Positions 49,351 through 60,866 of a DNA stretch of 64,000 nt are shown here, one piece after another. The stretch comes from Acanthacorydalis orientalis. Its lineage: Eukaryota > Arthropoda > Insecta > Megaloptera > Corydalidae. Below the pieces are notes generated by a model. The model ran no database searches and was not told where the DNA came from. It saw only the letters and a program-made list of their open reading frames with translations. The stretch is from the NCBI GenBank assembly GCA_034766995.1, contig CM068317.1, positions 9,828,001 to 9,892,000 on the forward strand, read 5' to 3'. Position 1 is the first letter of the stretch. The number at the start of each line of letters is the position of its first letter. The position numbers and the translations under genes are program-made.

Positions 49351-49423
49351 ATGTGTTTCAAAACTTGTTTTATTTTATATACAATGGATTCGTTATTGTT
49401 TTTATCGTATCGATACAATTTTG

Positions 49424-49430
<7 letters not shown>
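49351..49430 (+). repeat. (TA)n-bounded repeat module 3
   Basis: TTTCAAAACTTGTTTTATTT then CGTATCGATACAATTTTGTA, running into a (TA)n(TG)n tract. The same module occurs in reverse at 52881-52974. Confidence 0.75.
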
Positions 49431-49479
<49 letters not shown>

Positions 49480-49480
<1 letters not shown>

Positions 49481-49791
49481 AGTGTGTGTGTGTTTGTGCT
49501 TGTTCTGTGACAAGAAAAAAGGAGTTAATTTGTAAGATTTTGGTATTTTAGTTAAATTTACTTTCACATATGAATTTGTCATCCATTCATAAGCCAAAAA
49601 AACATTTTTTTGTGATCAAAAATATTCAATAATCCATTACTTTGATTGTTGTTAATAATATGGTTGAGATATATGGTTATAATCTGTCAATTTTTTTCGA
49701 CTTTTGTCAATTTGATGTTTATAATACTAATAGCCTTTGTTAATATTAATAAAAACTTTTCTTCGAGTACTGTTATATTTATTTGTCAGGT

Positions 49792-49800
<9 letters not shown>
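49480..49800 (-). repeat. (TA)n-bounded repeat module 2, inverted copy
   Basis: Read on the - strand it matches 27062-27362 block for block (ATCTACCTGACAAATAAATA, CATATATCTCAACCATATTA, TTGAATATTTTTGATCACAA, TGTGAAAGTAAATTTAAC, TTAACTCCTTTTTTCTTG). Confidence 0.82.
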
Positions 49801-49847
<47 letters not shown>

Positions 49848-49918
49848 ATGTTTATATGTATCTACCTGACAAATAAATATAACAGTACTTGAAGAAAAGT
49901 TTTTATTAATATTAACAA
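49737..49918. repeat. 61-bp inverted repeat around a (TA)n/(TG)n loop
   Basis: Arms 49737-49797 and 49858-49918 are reverse complements with one mismatch by my alignment (TTCGAG against TTCAAG). The 60-nt spacer is (TA)n with a short (TG) stretch. The arms are the outer end of module 2. Confidence 0.9.
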
Positions 49919-50277
49919 TGGTTACAAGATTACATTCAATTTTTTACAAGATTACTTTGATTTTTTTTAATACAAAGGAATTGAAGATTTCATTATACAT
50001 ATACTACATTAACATAAATTATATTTTCTAGGCATATTCAGACTTATTTTTATTGTCAATAAAATTATATATCTTTTAAAAGCATTATTCGTGACATTTG
50101 TATATTTCTGATTAGTTCAGTTAAATTAATTAAAATTTATTACTACACTCAGAAGTATACATTTCAAATAATTTTTTACAGAACATCGAAAGTATTTCTT
50201 AATAAATGCTTTTAAACAAATTAATGTAATCATCACAACCAATATGAATGAAATCAACAAATACTTATGGAAATAAA

Positions 50278-50334
<57 letters not shown>

Positions 50335-50489
50335 CAACACCAGCAAGTCTACAAGTGTGTAGTTATGTATATTATATATATATATATACCACAAATGTAC
50401 CCACTGAGTTCCCAAAATGCCATTGTAGTTATAAAAATTAGTTTTATAAACAATTTAGAACTAGAAGTACATAGAAAAAAGAATAAAAA

Positions 50490-50852
50490 ATAAAGAAGAT
50501 TTCAATGGCAATGCCAGTATCTTTATAGTACTAGGACACAGAATGTAAGAACTCTGAGAATATTAAAATACATTTGATTTTGGTTAAATTCTCTTTGGAA
50601 ATAAAATCATTTTTCACTCGACAAATCAACAAAAACCTTAGTAAAAATGATTAATAGTTAGTTTTTAAACATTTTTGGTCAGCTTTTTTTAGTTTTTGGG
50701 GTTTTTGGGGTGAAAAAATTCAGTTTTGAATCCCTGATGACATTAGAATAGATTTTTATCCTGAAGACAAAAATATGTTTTATCATAAACTGAATCACTG
50801 GTAAACTAATTGTGATATTATTCTTAAGTATTTTAATTACAGATTTATTTTT

Positions 50853-50856
<4 letters not shown>
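50490..50856 (-). repeat. (TA)n-bounded repeat module 1, inverted copy
   Basis: On the - strand it begins CACAAAAATAAATCTGTAAT beside a (TA)n tract and follows 26511-26865 in order (AAAATACTTAAGAATAATAT, GTCTTCAGGATAAAAATC, GTCATCAGGGATTCA, ATTGCCATTGAAAT). The ORF over it is not a gene. Confidence 0.82.
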
Positions 50857-50889
<33 letters not shown>

Positions 50890-51049
50890 AACAAAACGTA
50901 ATTATAAGCTGGAAAATGGAAATATCTATTCAAAACTGTTATGAAACTTACAGAGAAATAAAAACTAATCATTTTCCAATTACTAGGAAAGTATACTGCA
51001 TAATCCCAGAAAATGACAAAGAGATAATTATAGAAAACTTACATATTCA

Positions 51050-51180
51050 CAAGAAAATTTTTCACTCACTCCACAACCCATATGTTTCTTTTTTTTATTA
51101 AAAATATTCAATAAATGATGATAACTAATCATTTTTGTTTATTGTTTTTGTCCACGTTAGAATTAAATCTGAATATTTTT
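51050..51180 (-). repeat. Palindromic-core repeat copy
   Basis: TTTTCACTCACTCCACAACC, TTAAAAATATTCAATAAATG, then GATAACTAATCATTTTTG. Confidence 0.7.
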
Positions 51181-51199
51181 TCTATACCCAAATTCTTAA

Positions 51200-51345
51200 A
51201 GGATGATGGCATATGAATGTAAATACACAGAAGCAACAATAAAAAGAGATCAGTATTTATTGTACATTGATCAAAAATTGTTTTTGTGGTTTATGGAGCG
51301 AGTAAAAAATTAATTTACGAATTTAATCAGAGTACCAGATTTATG
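51200..51345 (+). repeat. Palindromic-core repeat copy
   Basis: GGATGATGGCATATGAATGT, GATCAGTATTTATTGTACAT, TGATCAAAAATTGTTTTTGT, GGTTTATGGAGCGAGTAAAA. Faces the previous copy. Confidence 0.7.
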
Positions 51346-51570
51346 TTATAATTTGATAACTGATTATTTATATGGTTTATATATTTGACAAAAGTATACA
51401 AGACAATAATCTGATATAAAAATACGCGTATAGATACTTAAAACTTAAATACTATACGAAATAATATGATAAGTATAAAACTGATTGTGTATCATTAAAT
51501 AATGATTAAGGCTAATTAAAATAATAAAAAAGATAATGTTGTACTAGTGACATATTTTTTGATAAATATA

Positions 51571-51776
51571 GGGTGATACAACTTAGGGTTCCACATGAAA
51601 GTATTAAAAAACGGCAAAAATGAAAAAAAAACATGTTAGCCGCCATTTAGTATTTTAGTTCAATTGTATTTTAGTATTAATTTGAACAAAAATACTAAAT
51701 AAAAGATAACACGACTTTTCTTAAATCCTGCACTCTCTTTTAAAACTTCCATGCGGAAGTTTAAATTGAATCAGCC
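51571..51776. mobile_element. MITE, GGGTGATTCA family, copy 3
   Basis: 206 bp with both ends (GGGTGATACAACTTAG; TAAATTGAATCAGCC), flanked on both sides by TATA, consistent with insertion at TA. Slightly longer than copy 1 through a short A-rich insertion near 51610. Confidence 0.78.
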
Positions 51777-52062
51777 TATACAATAAACAATATAGGTAGT
51801 ATTAATTTAATGTAAAAAATTAAAACCAAAAAAGTGTATTAAAAATATTAGTAACAAGTAAAATTAATTAGATAACAGTTGAGGAAATATCCGTGAACTA
51901 TTCATTAGTCAAAATTAGAATAAAATCAATTGTATAAAATATATTTGTATTTAAGATCATACGAATTATATTAATTTAAATATTAAACTATTTTTTTATT
52001 TCGAAATTTCTCAAGAACTAACTGAGGTACGAATAAAAAATTACAGGGATCAAAGGGTAATT

Positions 52063-52105
<43 letters not shown>

Positions 52106-52799
52106 GTTGAACTAATTTCAAGATAATAAATTTCTGTTATTACTTAACGAACTGTATAACACCTGTACAACGAATACAGATCTTGCACCAGATTGACAAA
52201 GTCTGTATTTCTCGAACGCGCCGTTACGTATCCATAGTTCAAACCCGTGTCTCATCCACTAGTACTGTATAATGTCATATCTTAGCTCCGTTTTGTAATG
52301 TATGCCGAAAGTTTGGTCATATACCATAATGGGACTTGGTACACCTAATCAGTGAGTTAAAAAGCTCGTAAAATACACGTGGTGTTCAGTAGCATTCGTC
52401 GCCGTGTACCTCGAAGAAGCTAAGACATACACACATACATACATTCCTATATAAATATATATATAAACGTGCCTCCTAAACCTCTATCCAAATTCACCCT
52501 CTACGTGTAACAACCCCATCCAACGTTACCTTCCTGAGATATCTTTGTACTCTAAATTAGCAATACGTAGATAAAGTGTCGACATTGTTTATAACTACAA
52601 TTTCGTGTAGATGTATTCGTCGTGTCTTGAAAATTTCTTGCCTTTCATCGAAGGGGGATTAATTCACTAAGTTACAGTGTGTATTTTTGTAACTGTAACG
52701 AGTTCAGTCAACGTATTTATTAAAGAATTATGTAAATGACTTGCATTTGTCTCTTTACTTAATACATTTTTTTCGTTAATCTTTTGTCATGACAGTACA
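51777..52799. other. AT-rich spacer with a less AT-rich core
   Basis: 52140-52660 has near-normal composition with scattered CpG but no long frame and no recognised element. Confidence 0.45.
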
Positions 52800-52804
52800 C
52801 ACAT

Positions 52805-52880
<76 letters not shown>

Positions 52881-52968
52881 AATATAAAATTGTATCGATA
52901 TGATGAAAAGATAAAAACAAGAACGAATTTATTGCACATAAAATAAAACAAGTTTTGAAATAAATAAA

Positions 52969-53037
<69 letters not shown>

Positions 53038-53040
53038 TAT
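52800..53040 (-). repeat. (TA)n-bounded repeat module 3, inverted copy
   Basis: Module 52881-52974 (AAATATAAAATTGTATCGAT to AAACAAGTTTTGAAATAA) lies between (CA)n(TA)n at 52800-52880 and (TA)n at 52975-53040. Confidence 0.8.
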
Positions 53041-53245
53041 ATACACGAGTATTATCATATTTTTTAAAGTAAATAAAGTATGTTGACAGAAAAGTATAAA
53101 TATATGACACAAAAATAAATCCATGTTTGATCAAATTAAAATTAATATTATGTTTTTAGATTGTGAATGTATTTTTTGGAGTTGACTAATTTATCGTTTC
53201 GTTTGTATTTATTTTCAAGTTTTCAGCCAGCTATTCGAAATTATG

Positions 53246-53287
<42 letters not shown>

Positions 53288-53294
<7 letters not shown>

Positions 53295-53388
53295 AATTAT
53301 CCACTAAAAATAATAATTCCATGATGTCGACTTATTTATTTGGGACAAGTTTTCTCTGGCACCCAAATAAGTTTATCTCTCCTCTCTG
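53288..53388 (+). mobile_element. Helitron-like element, 5' fragment
   Basis: Only the opening block (TTAAAATTATCCACTAAAAA) and the TCGACTTATTTATTTGG block; cut before the terminal hairpin. Confidence 0.45.
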
Positions 53389-53399
53389 TATATATACAT

Positions 53400-53562
53400 A
53401 AAATTAAAATTAACCACAAAAAAATGAAAAAAAAAACATGTCATCGACTTATTTATTTGGCTTCTATGATACACAAATCTGTTTATTGTTTCATTCAGTT
53501 ACATAAACATGTTTATAATTGACATGTGAGCGAGCGCAGCGAGAGAAGGGAGCAGAGCCCCT
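53400..53562 (+). mobile_element. Helitron-like element, copy 2 (internally shortened)
   Basis: Opening block, TCGACTTATTTATTTGG block, then the terminal part GCGAGCGCAGCGAG and hairpin GGGAGCAGAGCCCC. The short ORF over this end is an artefact of the GC-rich terminus. Confidence 0.5.
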
Positions 53563-53576
53563 TATTGTATATATTA

Positions 53577-53701
53577 AATAAAAATTCCATGGCATCGACT
53601 TATTTTTTTGTGTCGAGGTTTCTATGGTACCTAAATTTATTTATCTCATATAAAACAATTGCGTTGCAATCTATCTGCAATAATGATTATATAGACATAC
53701 T

Positions 53702-53767
<66 letters not shown>

Positions 53768-53912
53768 ACAACAACGTTGCAATACATCTACAAGAACGAT
53801 TATATAGATATAATTGAATTTTAAAGAATGTTTATTGTTTTATTTGATTACATGTACATGCTTACAATTGACAAGTTGGCGAACGCAGCGAGCAGGGGAC
53901 GAATCCCCCTAG
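53577..53912 (+). mobile_element. Helitron-like element, copy 3
   Basis: Same block order as copy 1 with a (TA)n tract expanded inside (53704-53765). Ends GCGAACGCAGCGAGC, hairpin GGGG-ACGAAT-CCCC, then CTAG. A hairpin next to CTAG fits the Helitron 3' rule (CTRR). Confidence 0.55.
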
Positions 53913-53960
53913 TGTATGTATGTATGTATGTATGTATGTATGTATGTGTATATATATATA
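53913..53960. repeat. (TATG)n(TA)n microsatellite at a Helitron-like 3' end
   Basis: TGTATG units start directly after the CTAG at 53909-53912. Confidence 0.85.
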
Positions 53961-53964
53961 TTTG

Positions 53965-54120
53965 CTTATAATCATTGTCGATTCTATCATCTTCAGAAAT
54001 CCATATTATAAATCGACATGCTCGTAAATAACAATCAAAAATAACGATTAATCATCTATTAAACATTTATGATTAGGATAATGTCTATGATTTGTGGAAT
54101 GACAATTAATTTGTGAAAAA
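53965..54120 (+). repeat. Palindromic-core repeat copy
   Basis: AATCAAAAATAACGATTAAT, CATCTATTAAACATTTATGA, then GATTTGTGGAATGACAATTA. Confidence 0.65.
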
Positions 54121-54799
54121 CGGCTATCAGATATTAAATATTTCAGTTTATAATCGGTTCTTTAAAATATATAAGAAGCAATGTACTTAAAGAAATTTGA
54201 AAATGATACAAAATTCAAATCGATTAGAACAAAGAATTAATTAAATTGAATAGACCAGGAATATTTCTCTTATTGTCTCTTTCTCTCCCTCTCATTCTCT
54301 GTTGTAACAATGACTTGTATATAATGAGCATTACATTTAAATGGGAAGGTTTAACCCTTTGGACTTCTAATTCTTTTTCAATTTCCATTCCAATAACTCC
54401 CGATTATTTTAAGTATTCTGTTAGTAATTATTATCGTAGTGATTTTGTAACACAAACAATCATGTACCTGAACATTTCAAGGACTTTTTTCTTACAAAAA
54501 AGGCTCATATATTTGTATATTGCCTAAGTAAAAAAAATATATTGTGAATTATAATACATATTTAAACTGGCAATTTAAAACCGTTGAATGTGACTCGACA
54601 TAAAAATATCTATGAATGAAATTAATGTCAAGTCACTCTCAACAAAAGAATTCAAAGGGTAAAATGGTGTAATATTATCTATATTATTTATATTATATAC
54701 ACCAAGGCATGAGTTAATTTCTTATATTTTATGAAAATAATATTGGTTTTAGTTTCTTTAGTAAAATTATAATTTAATAGTTTTGAATTTACTTTCAAG

Positions 54800-54860
<61 letters not shown>

Positions 54861-55948
54861 TACTTTTAAATAAATCAAATTTCAGTAGTTTCTCGTATAA
54901 TTCAATAATTATTTACGATTTCGAAGTATATTTTTTCATTTTATTTGTATTATAAAAGTACATATCCTTAAATAGTTATGAATTATTTATTTTATAATAT
55001 TTCATTACGAATAATTAATAATTTTTGTCTTACCTCAACAAAGAGTAATATAGATTAGCTATAAGTATTTTTCTTCGAAAGGAATGAATGAATTCATAAA
55101 TACATAGAGTTAATATATCCATTAGAATATATGAATTTCTTATCTCTTATTTCTGTTGAAGATTTACATGTTTCTCAGCATTCTTAAATAACTAAAATAT
55201 TTTATTTCGTCAATGCGTACTTTTAAAATATTAATTCTAAGTAACTACAGTTATTGAAAAAGGAAAACTAATCGATAAAATTGATAGTGTTTTCTGAACG
55301 TTAAGTTTTCTAAATGGTATCATATTTCACTAATTCTATTCAACACTAAAGCGTATAAAAAAGTAAAATCTGAAACACATTTACATAAAATCACGAATAA
55401 CTAAATTCTTCTGTTTTCATTTGTCTTCACAGTGCGTGGCGAAGAATAACATAGCATATGATAAAAACGAAGTAAATTGCATGTGTACATTTGAAAAGTG
55501 GTCGGCTATAAAATTTAACAAATCGCATCGTAAAAATTAATAGACGTCAAACAACCATATATATTAGCAAGTATCAAACAAACAGCTAAAAAATGTTCAA
55601 TGGACAAAAATCGTTGTTCCAGTATTCGACGTTGCGGAAAACAGTTTTGGTAAACGCTCTGACGCGTCAGTTTCTTCGACGTTCCTTCGCGATTTCATTG
55701 GCTTCGCAATGAAAATATTTCATTATATTGACGATCTATCGATTTAGACTTGTTACTCTGTTCGTTTTGCTGTCTTATTGAATTTCAATCACACATAATT
55801 CGTCAATTATCCTTCTGTTTCGTATTCTTGTACTTTCTTTCTATACAAAAAAATTTCGTTACAATTGATTTTCATTAATTGTAACCAAAAAAGAATCGTT
55901 AAGGAAAAATTAGAAGTTTTACACATTCTTAACACTTATACACACACG

Positions 55949-55993
<45 letters not shown>

Positions 55994-56192
55994 TTATTGA
56001 ATTAAGAAAAATAACTTTAATAATGGGCTTCTTTTCAATATATTTTTTTCTATCCATAAAAGTCAAATCCTTTATTGCTATTATATATGAATTGTCAATT
56101 ATCTAAAAACAATGATCCAATACTTAATCAATGTTAATCATGACTTATTATAAAATTAGTTAAAAAGCATAAATCAATTTGCTATTAAAATA
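54121..56192. other. AT-rich spacer
   Basis: (TA)n at 54802-54855 and 55940-55990. The frame at 54246-54527 begins on TTG, not ATG, and its hydrophobic start comes from a TCTC-rich tract. Confidence 0.55.
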
Positions 56193-56742
56193 TTAGGTTT
56201 ATAGAAATATAATTATGGTTTATGACCTTCAAATTCATATATATTTTTTTATTTTTTGATTTTCCTAGCTGTTTTAAGTGGCCCAGAACTGTTGGATAAC
56301 TAACGCCTAACTTTTGTACAAACTCTTTAATTGTTGTATGTGGTTCTGATTCAACTAACGCCTTCAGTTGGTCGTTATGAACTGAGGAAGGATGCCAGCG
56401 ACCTTCTTCATCTTCAAGGCTCTTGTCCCCAGCACGAAATTTTTGTAACCACCATTACACCGTACTTTCTTGACAGTACCCACACCAAAAGCATCATTTA
56501 ATCTACGACAGTTTCTGCTACTTTGCCACCCTTTTTGAACTCATACAAAAAATGGCTGTTGTTTGCTTCTTTTCCTTCTTTAATTCAATAGCCCAATTTG
56601 AAGCACAATTAATAGTCGATGTTACCAACATATAGACCGAAAAATGCATCTTAAATTGATATTAACATCATCACGATGAAATGGCACTTTCATTGAAAAA
56701 AATTAACTTTCGAATTCCGCAATTATTTTCCTACCAGCCTTA
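56193..56742 (-). mobile_element. 550-bp mariner deletion derivative, copy 4
   Basis: Antisense copy with both ends. The coding relic includes KKEKKQTTAIFCMSSKR-like N-terminus (shifted frame), RAGDKSLEDEEGRWHPSSVH, then QLKALVESE and LGVSYPTVLGHLKQLGKSK before the shared junction to the 3' end. Confidence 0.85.
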
Positions 56743-56779
56743 AAGAAAACAAAAAAGATATAGTCAAATTTTGGGGTAT

Positions 56780-56915
56780 CTTAACTCTCTGAGGAGGACA
56801 GGATCATCGTCAAAATACGCAAAAGTGGCAAGAAAAATGATAAATCGTTTTTATTAAAGTTTTTTGATTAGGATTTTGTTGTGATTTATAGGATAGGTTA
56901 ATAATAAATTTATGA
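56780..56915 (+). repeat. Palindromic-core repeat, diverged copy
   Basis: CTCTCTGAGGAGGACAGGAT, TCGTCAAAATACGCAAAAGT, then AAAATGATAAATCGTTTTTA and TTTTTTGATTAGGATTTTGT. Confidence 0.55.
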
Positions 56916-57325
56916 AAGAAAAAAAATAGTTTTTTTTTTGATAAATGATTGAATTAAACGTTTCTATTATACAACTTTGTTATTTTCAGTTTATTTATTA
57001 GATTAATAACTAATTTCTTTGTCCAAAATGAATTATGAAAATGTACTTAACGCTACAAATAATCAAATATCGAATATTATTTAATTCGATAAATTAAATG
57101 CAAGAAATTGCACAAATTTTATATCATATGAAATAATAATTTCGCATGTTATACAGAAATGAGACATGAATTGCTATCTTGAAAAAAAAGAATTAATTTC
57201 CTAAGATAAATTTTATAATGGAAAAAAATGGATATACAGAATTAGATCGCGTAAGAAATATATAAATAAAAATTATATCCCATCCCAATATTTACAGTCA
57301 GTCAGAAAATTGTATTTATATATTG

Positions 57326-57822
57326 ACTGTACAAATTAAATCGGTGCCTTTCTTATAGAAAACGAATGTTTCTTGAAAAATGGAATACGTTTCAATCCTC
57401 AAAATATCGCTCATTATTCTGTATAAATTTGCTCCATCTATCTAGTAACTGACGAAACCTTTACCTAAAAAAATAGCTGCGTTGAGTCGATGAAGTCGTA
57501 ATGCATTTTTGGATCTCTTCCACTGTTATAACATTTTTTACATGTTTTATGCATCAACACCTTTCAAAGCTGGACAAATCATTCCTACGGCTTCGACAAC
57601 ATTTTTTTCAACTAGAATGCGAGAAGTATGCGATGCCTAATATACTGCGTTTCGAATGCCATCGTGTTCAGTACTGTTTTGTGAAGTTATGCCAAACTGT
57701 TTGACCAAAATATGTAGCGTTTTTAAATGTTAAGGTGATCACTTGAACATCCTGAAACGATAAGAAAACATTTTTATTGAAAACAGTTATAATTGTTTCA
57801 ATTTAAAAGCACGGAATTATTT
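57326..57822 (-). mobile_element. Mariner deletion family 2, complete copy
   Basis: About 500 bp. Left end TGTACAAATTAAATCGGTGC; right end reads inward as AATTCCGTGCTTTTAAATTG, an inverted match. On the - strand, part of the transposase N-terminus (ending in the KMLQQWKRSKN-like HTH block) joins directly to a C-terminal tail, with the central catalytic region missing. The open frame on the opposite strand at 57501-57704 is a shadow. Confidence 0.7.
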
Positions 57823-59677
57823 TTTTATATCTAATAGCTATAAAAATGAAGATTGCCTTTAGTAAATTCCTTTGTCCAAAATATCCAATCAAACAATCAT
57901 CTGCGAACCAAAGTAGAGAATAAACATAGATAATCCAAAAGAACGATAGAAAAAAGTGTCATAGCATGTCAAATGATTTATGTCATGAATTACAAAGAAG
58001 GAAACGTTTTTTTTATATATCCATAAAAATATTTAAAATATTGACTTTTAATAGTGTTTTTGCTCAACTACTTAATCCTACAAAAGTATTTTTTAACAAT
58101 TTATAAATAGATAATTACTACCGACCATATTAGAACTGATATTCAGTGATCAAAATTATATTCGTATAAAGAAGATATCGCAGTATAAATTATAAATGTA
58201 ATGCCGTACCTTATAAAACATCTTTCATTTTAATCATGTTCAGATTTTTTTCTTTATATCATTGTTATATTTTATGTTTTTGAAATTGACATAGATACAA
58301 GCTTTTCATAACTTATAATCAGTTATAAACATTACTAAAATTATCTTGAAAAATGACATTTCCATGCAATATTTTGTTAAATAATTTAATTTAAAATCTT
58401 GAACAGAAACATCGTTATTCTTTATTTACAACTGCAGAATTATTCATTTTTTCTATATTTGATAGTTTGTATAGAAAACGATAAAATTGTATAGAATTTA
58501 TGCCACATTATTACTAAAATATAAGATTTTCTCTTACACATTGTGAATAAATTTTATATTTTTTTATTCGTATAGTAAGGTTTCTAGATCTTCTTTCCGT
58601 ACTATCTATGCTCGTCGACCCTTGTGGGGCTCCGCCCTTGCTCCTCCAACGGCACTTTTATTAATATGACAGTAATTAACATTAATCTCTTATTCGTTTA
58701 TCATTAACATTTGTATAAAATTGAAACAAATCGGAACGTATATGATGAAAGAATGAAGATATAAGAATAAGTCGAAGAATTATCATTTACATACAGTACT
58801 AATAATTATCATTAATCCATTATTCTCTAATCGTTAACGTTCGGCCTAAATCGGAAACAATCTGAACTCTATGAAGAATATGCTGAAAGAAGGGAAGTGT
58901 AGAGGTAAAAGGAAAACAAAAAAATTTTCTTGACATTAATCAGTCTTGCCGATGGAATATTTTTTATTATAATAGAGAGATTATAATATTTTTAAAGGTC
59001 ATCCAATTACTACATTCATTGATAGATTTTTCAGTTTTTTAAAACCAGCAAACTCAAATCCTTTTCAACACTAATCTCCATTAAGATTTGTTCAATCATA
59101 TATCAATAGTTAAACCCGAAATGAAAAGTCATTTAACAATACTAATATCTCTTAAATTATAATTTTTGATATCCTATTTGTAATGAACTTTGGTTACTTA
59201 TTTCTACATTAAAATTTAATTTATTAAATTTTATTGTAAGGACTTTTAGTCATCTCTGAGGGGAGAAAAACCCATTAATTTATTAAAAAATGGACTTTTA
59301 ATCATTTAATATTTAAGAATTTAAAAATTTCAAACAGTACTTTCTTTACTAATGATTTCATTTTTATTACATTTTTTTTTGTCGCTTAGAAGGTATCTTT
59401 ACCATTTAAACTGCATTTTTATATTATTTAAGTTAATTTTCGTCTTATTTCATTGTTAGTTTTAAGTATTGATATCAAAAATAAATTACTGCGTACATAT
59501 CAAAGTTATATTATTTACCAAACCGAATCTGTCAACAGTAAACTTTAAAAAATTGCTACTGTCAACAAATGAAGTAGAACACTTAACGTTTCATTAACAG
59601 TAAAATATTATTATTTTTACTTCTTTTTCGCGTAATCCTTTATTAAAGTAATTAAAAAATGTAAATTAATAAACTTA
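57823..59677. other. AT-rich spacer
   Basis: Holds the GC-rich piece at 58578 and the CATTAATC(T/C)NTTATTC blocks at 58665 and 58805; nothing else recognised. Confidence 0.55.
58578..58656 (-). repeat. GC-rich terminal-like repeat piece
   Basis: CTATGCTCGTCGACCCTTGT then GGGGCTCCGCCCTTGCTCC; the GGGGCTCCGCCC part can fold. Followed by a block (GTAATTAACATTAATCTCTT) that recurs with changes at 58800-58870 and 63305-63360. Confidence 0.4.
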
Positions 59678-60232
59678 TTAGTTTGGTAGGAAAATAATTG
59701 TGATTTTAGTTTTCTTAATTCTAGCCTCAATTTTTTCAATGAAAGTTTTAATCCATCGTGTTCAGGTTAATATCATTTTAAAGCACATTTTTCTCTATTT
59801 TGATGACATTGACTTTGATTTCATTATTAATTTTGCTTCAAATTGGACTGATTAAATTAGCAAATAAGGCATTTTTGTAGAGTTGAAAATAGGTGATAAA
59901 ACAGCAGAAACTACTTCTAAACTAAACGATACTCTTGATGTGGGTACTGTTAAGGGACGTACGATACAATGGCGGGGTCAAAATTTTCGTACTGGAGACG
60001 AAATCCTTAAAGATATAGAAAGTGGCGGGCGTCCTTCTTCAGTTCATAACGACCAACTGAAGGCGTTAGTTGAATCAGGACCACCAATAACAATTCGAAA
60101 CCTTGTACAAAATTTACGTTTTAGTCATTCAATATTTCTGAACCACTTAAAACAGTTATGAAAATCAGCAAAAAGAAAAATGTATATTAATTTGAAGGTC
60201 ATAAACCGTAATTATTTTTCTACCAACCTAAT
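59678..60232 (+). mobile_element. 550-bp mariner deletion derivative, copy 5 (best preserved frame)
   Basis: Both ends present (TTAGTTTGGTAGGAAAATAA on the left, TTTTTCTACCAACCTAATA on the right). An unbroken frame 59883-60161 codes for 92 residues covering the paired helix-turn-helix DNA-binding region: KTAETTSKLNDTLDVGTV, TGDEILKDIESGGRPSSVHN, QLKALVESG and SHSIFLNHLKQL. The upstream ATG region is shifted out of frame. No catalytic domain. Confidence 0.87.
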
Positions 60233-60290
60233 ATTATTTTATATTGAAATAAATTCCTTCTATGTAAATCTTTTTTCGTATCTACAGTTA

Positions 60291-60295
<5 letters not shown>

Positions 60296-60352
<57 letters not shown>
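60296..60352. repeat. Pure (TA)n microsatellite
   Basis: About 28 TA units immediately left of the mariner derivative at 60353. Others are at 62068-62109 and 63036-63086. Confidence 0.9.
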
Positions 60353-60354
<2 letters not shown>

Positions 60355-60866
60355 TGTATAAATTAAATCTACATCTTCAAATTGAATCAATCATAACACT
60401 GTTTTAAATGAAAATATTTTCTCGTCGTTTTAGGATTTTAAAGTACCAATCTTAACATTTAAAAAATACTATATATCTTGGCCAAGCAGTTGGCATAACC
60501 TCACGAGATAGTAGCGAGCACGATGGCGTTCGAAAATCAGCATATTAAGCATTGCATACTTTTCGTGTTTTAATAGAAAAAAATGCTACCGAAACCGCAG
60601 GAATGTTTTCCAGCTTTGGGTAAAGGTGTTTTGACTCATAAAACATTAAAAAAATGCTCAAACAGTGGAAGAGATCCGATAGTCCATTTCGATCTCGTCG
60701 ACTCAAAGCCGCCATCTTTTTTTCAACAAGAGATTCGTAAATTACTCGGCGGGTGAAGAAAAGTTATACAAAATAATGGGGAATATTTTAAGAATTCAAA
60801 TGTATTCCATTTTTCCTTAAACATTCATTTTCTATAAAGAAAGGCACCTAATTAATTTGTAGACCT
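60353..60866 (+). mobile_element. Mariner deletion family 2, complete copy
   Basis: The ATG at 60523 opens MAFENQHIKHCILFVF, the N-terminal signature of mellifera-type mariners, and then hits a stop. In another frame GKGVLTHKTLKKCSNSGRD follows and passes directly into a C-terminal tail (DSKPPSFFQQEIRKL, then VIQNNGEYF), skipping everything between. 3' end GGCACCTAATTAATTTGTAG. Confidence 0.75.

Noticed and set aside
54246..54527. Frame with a hydrophobic start that resembles a signal peptide.
   Set aside because: It opens on TTG, not ATG, and the hydrophobic run comes from a CT-rich low-complexity stretch; no domain.
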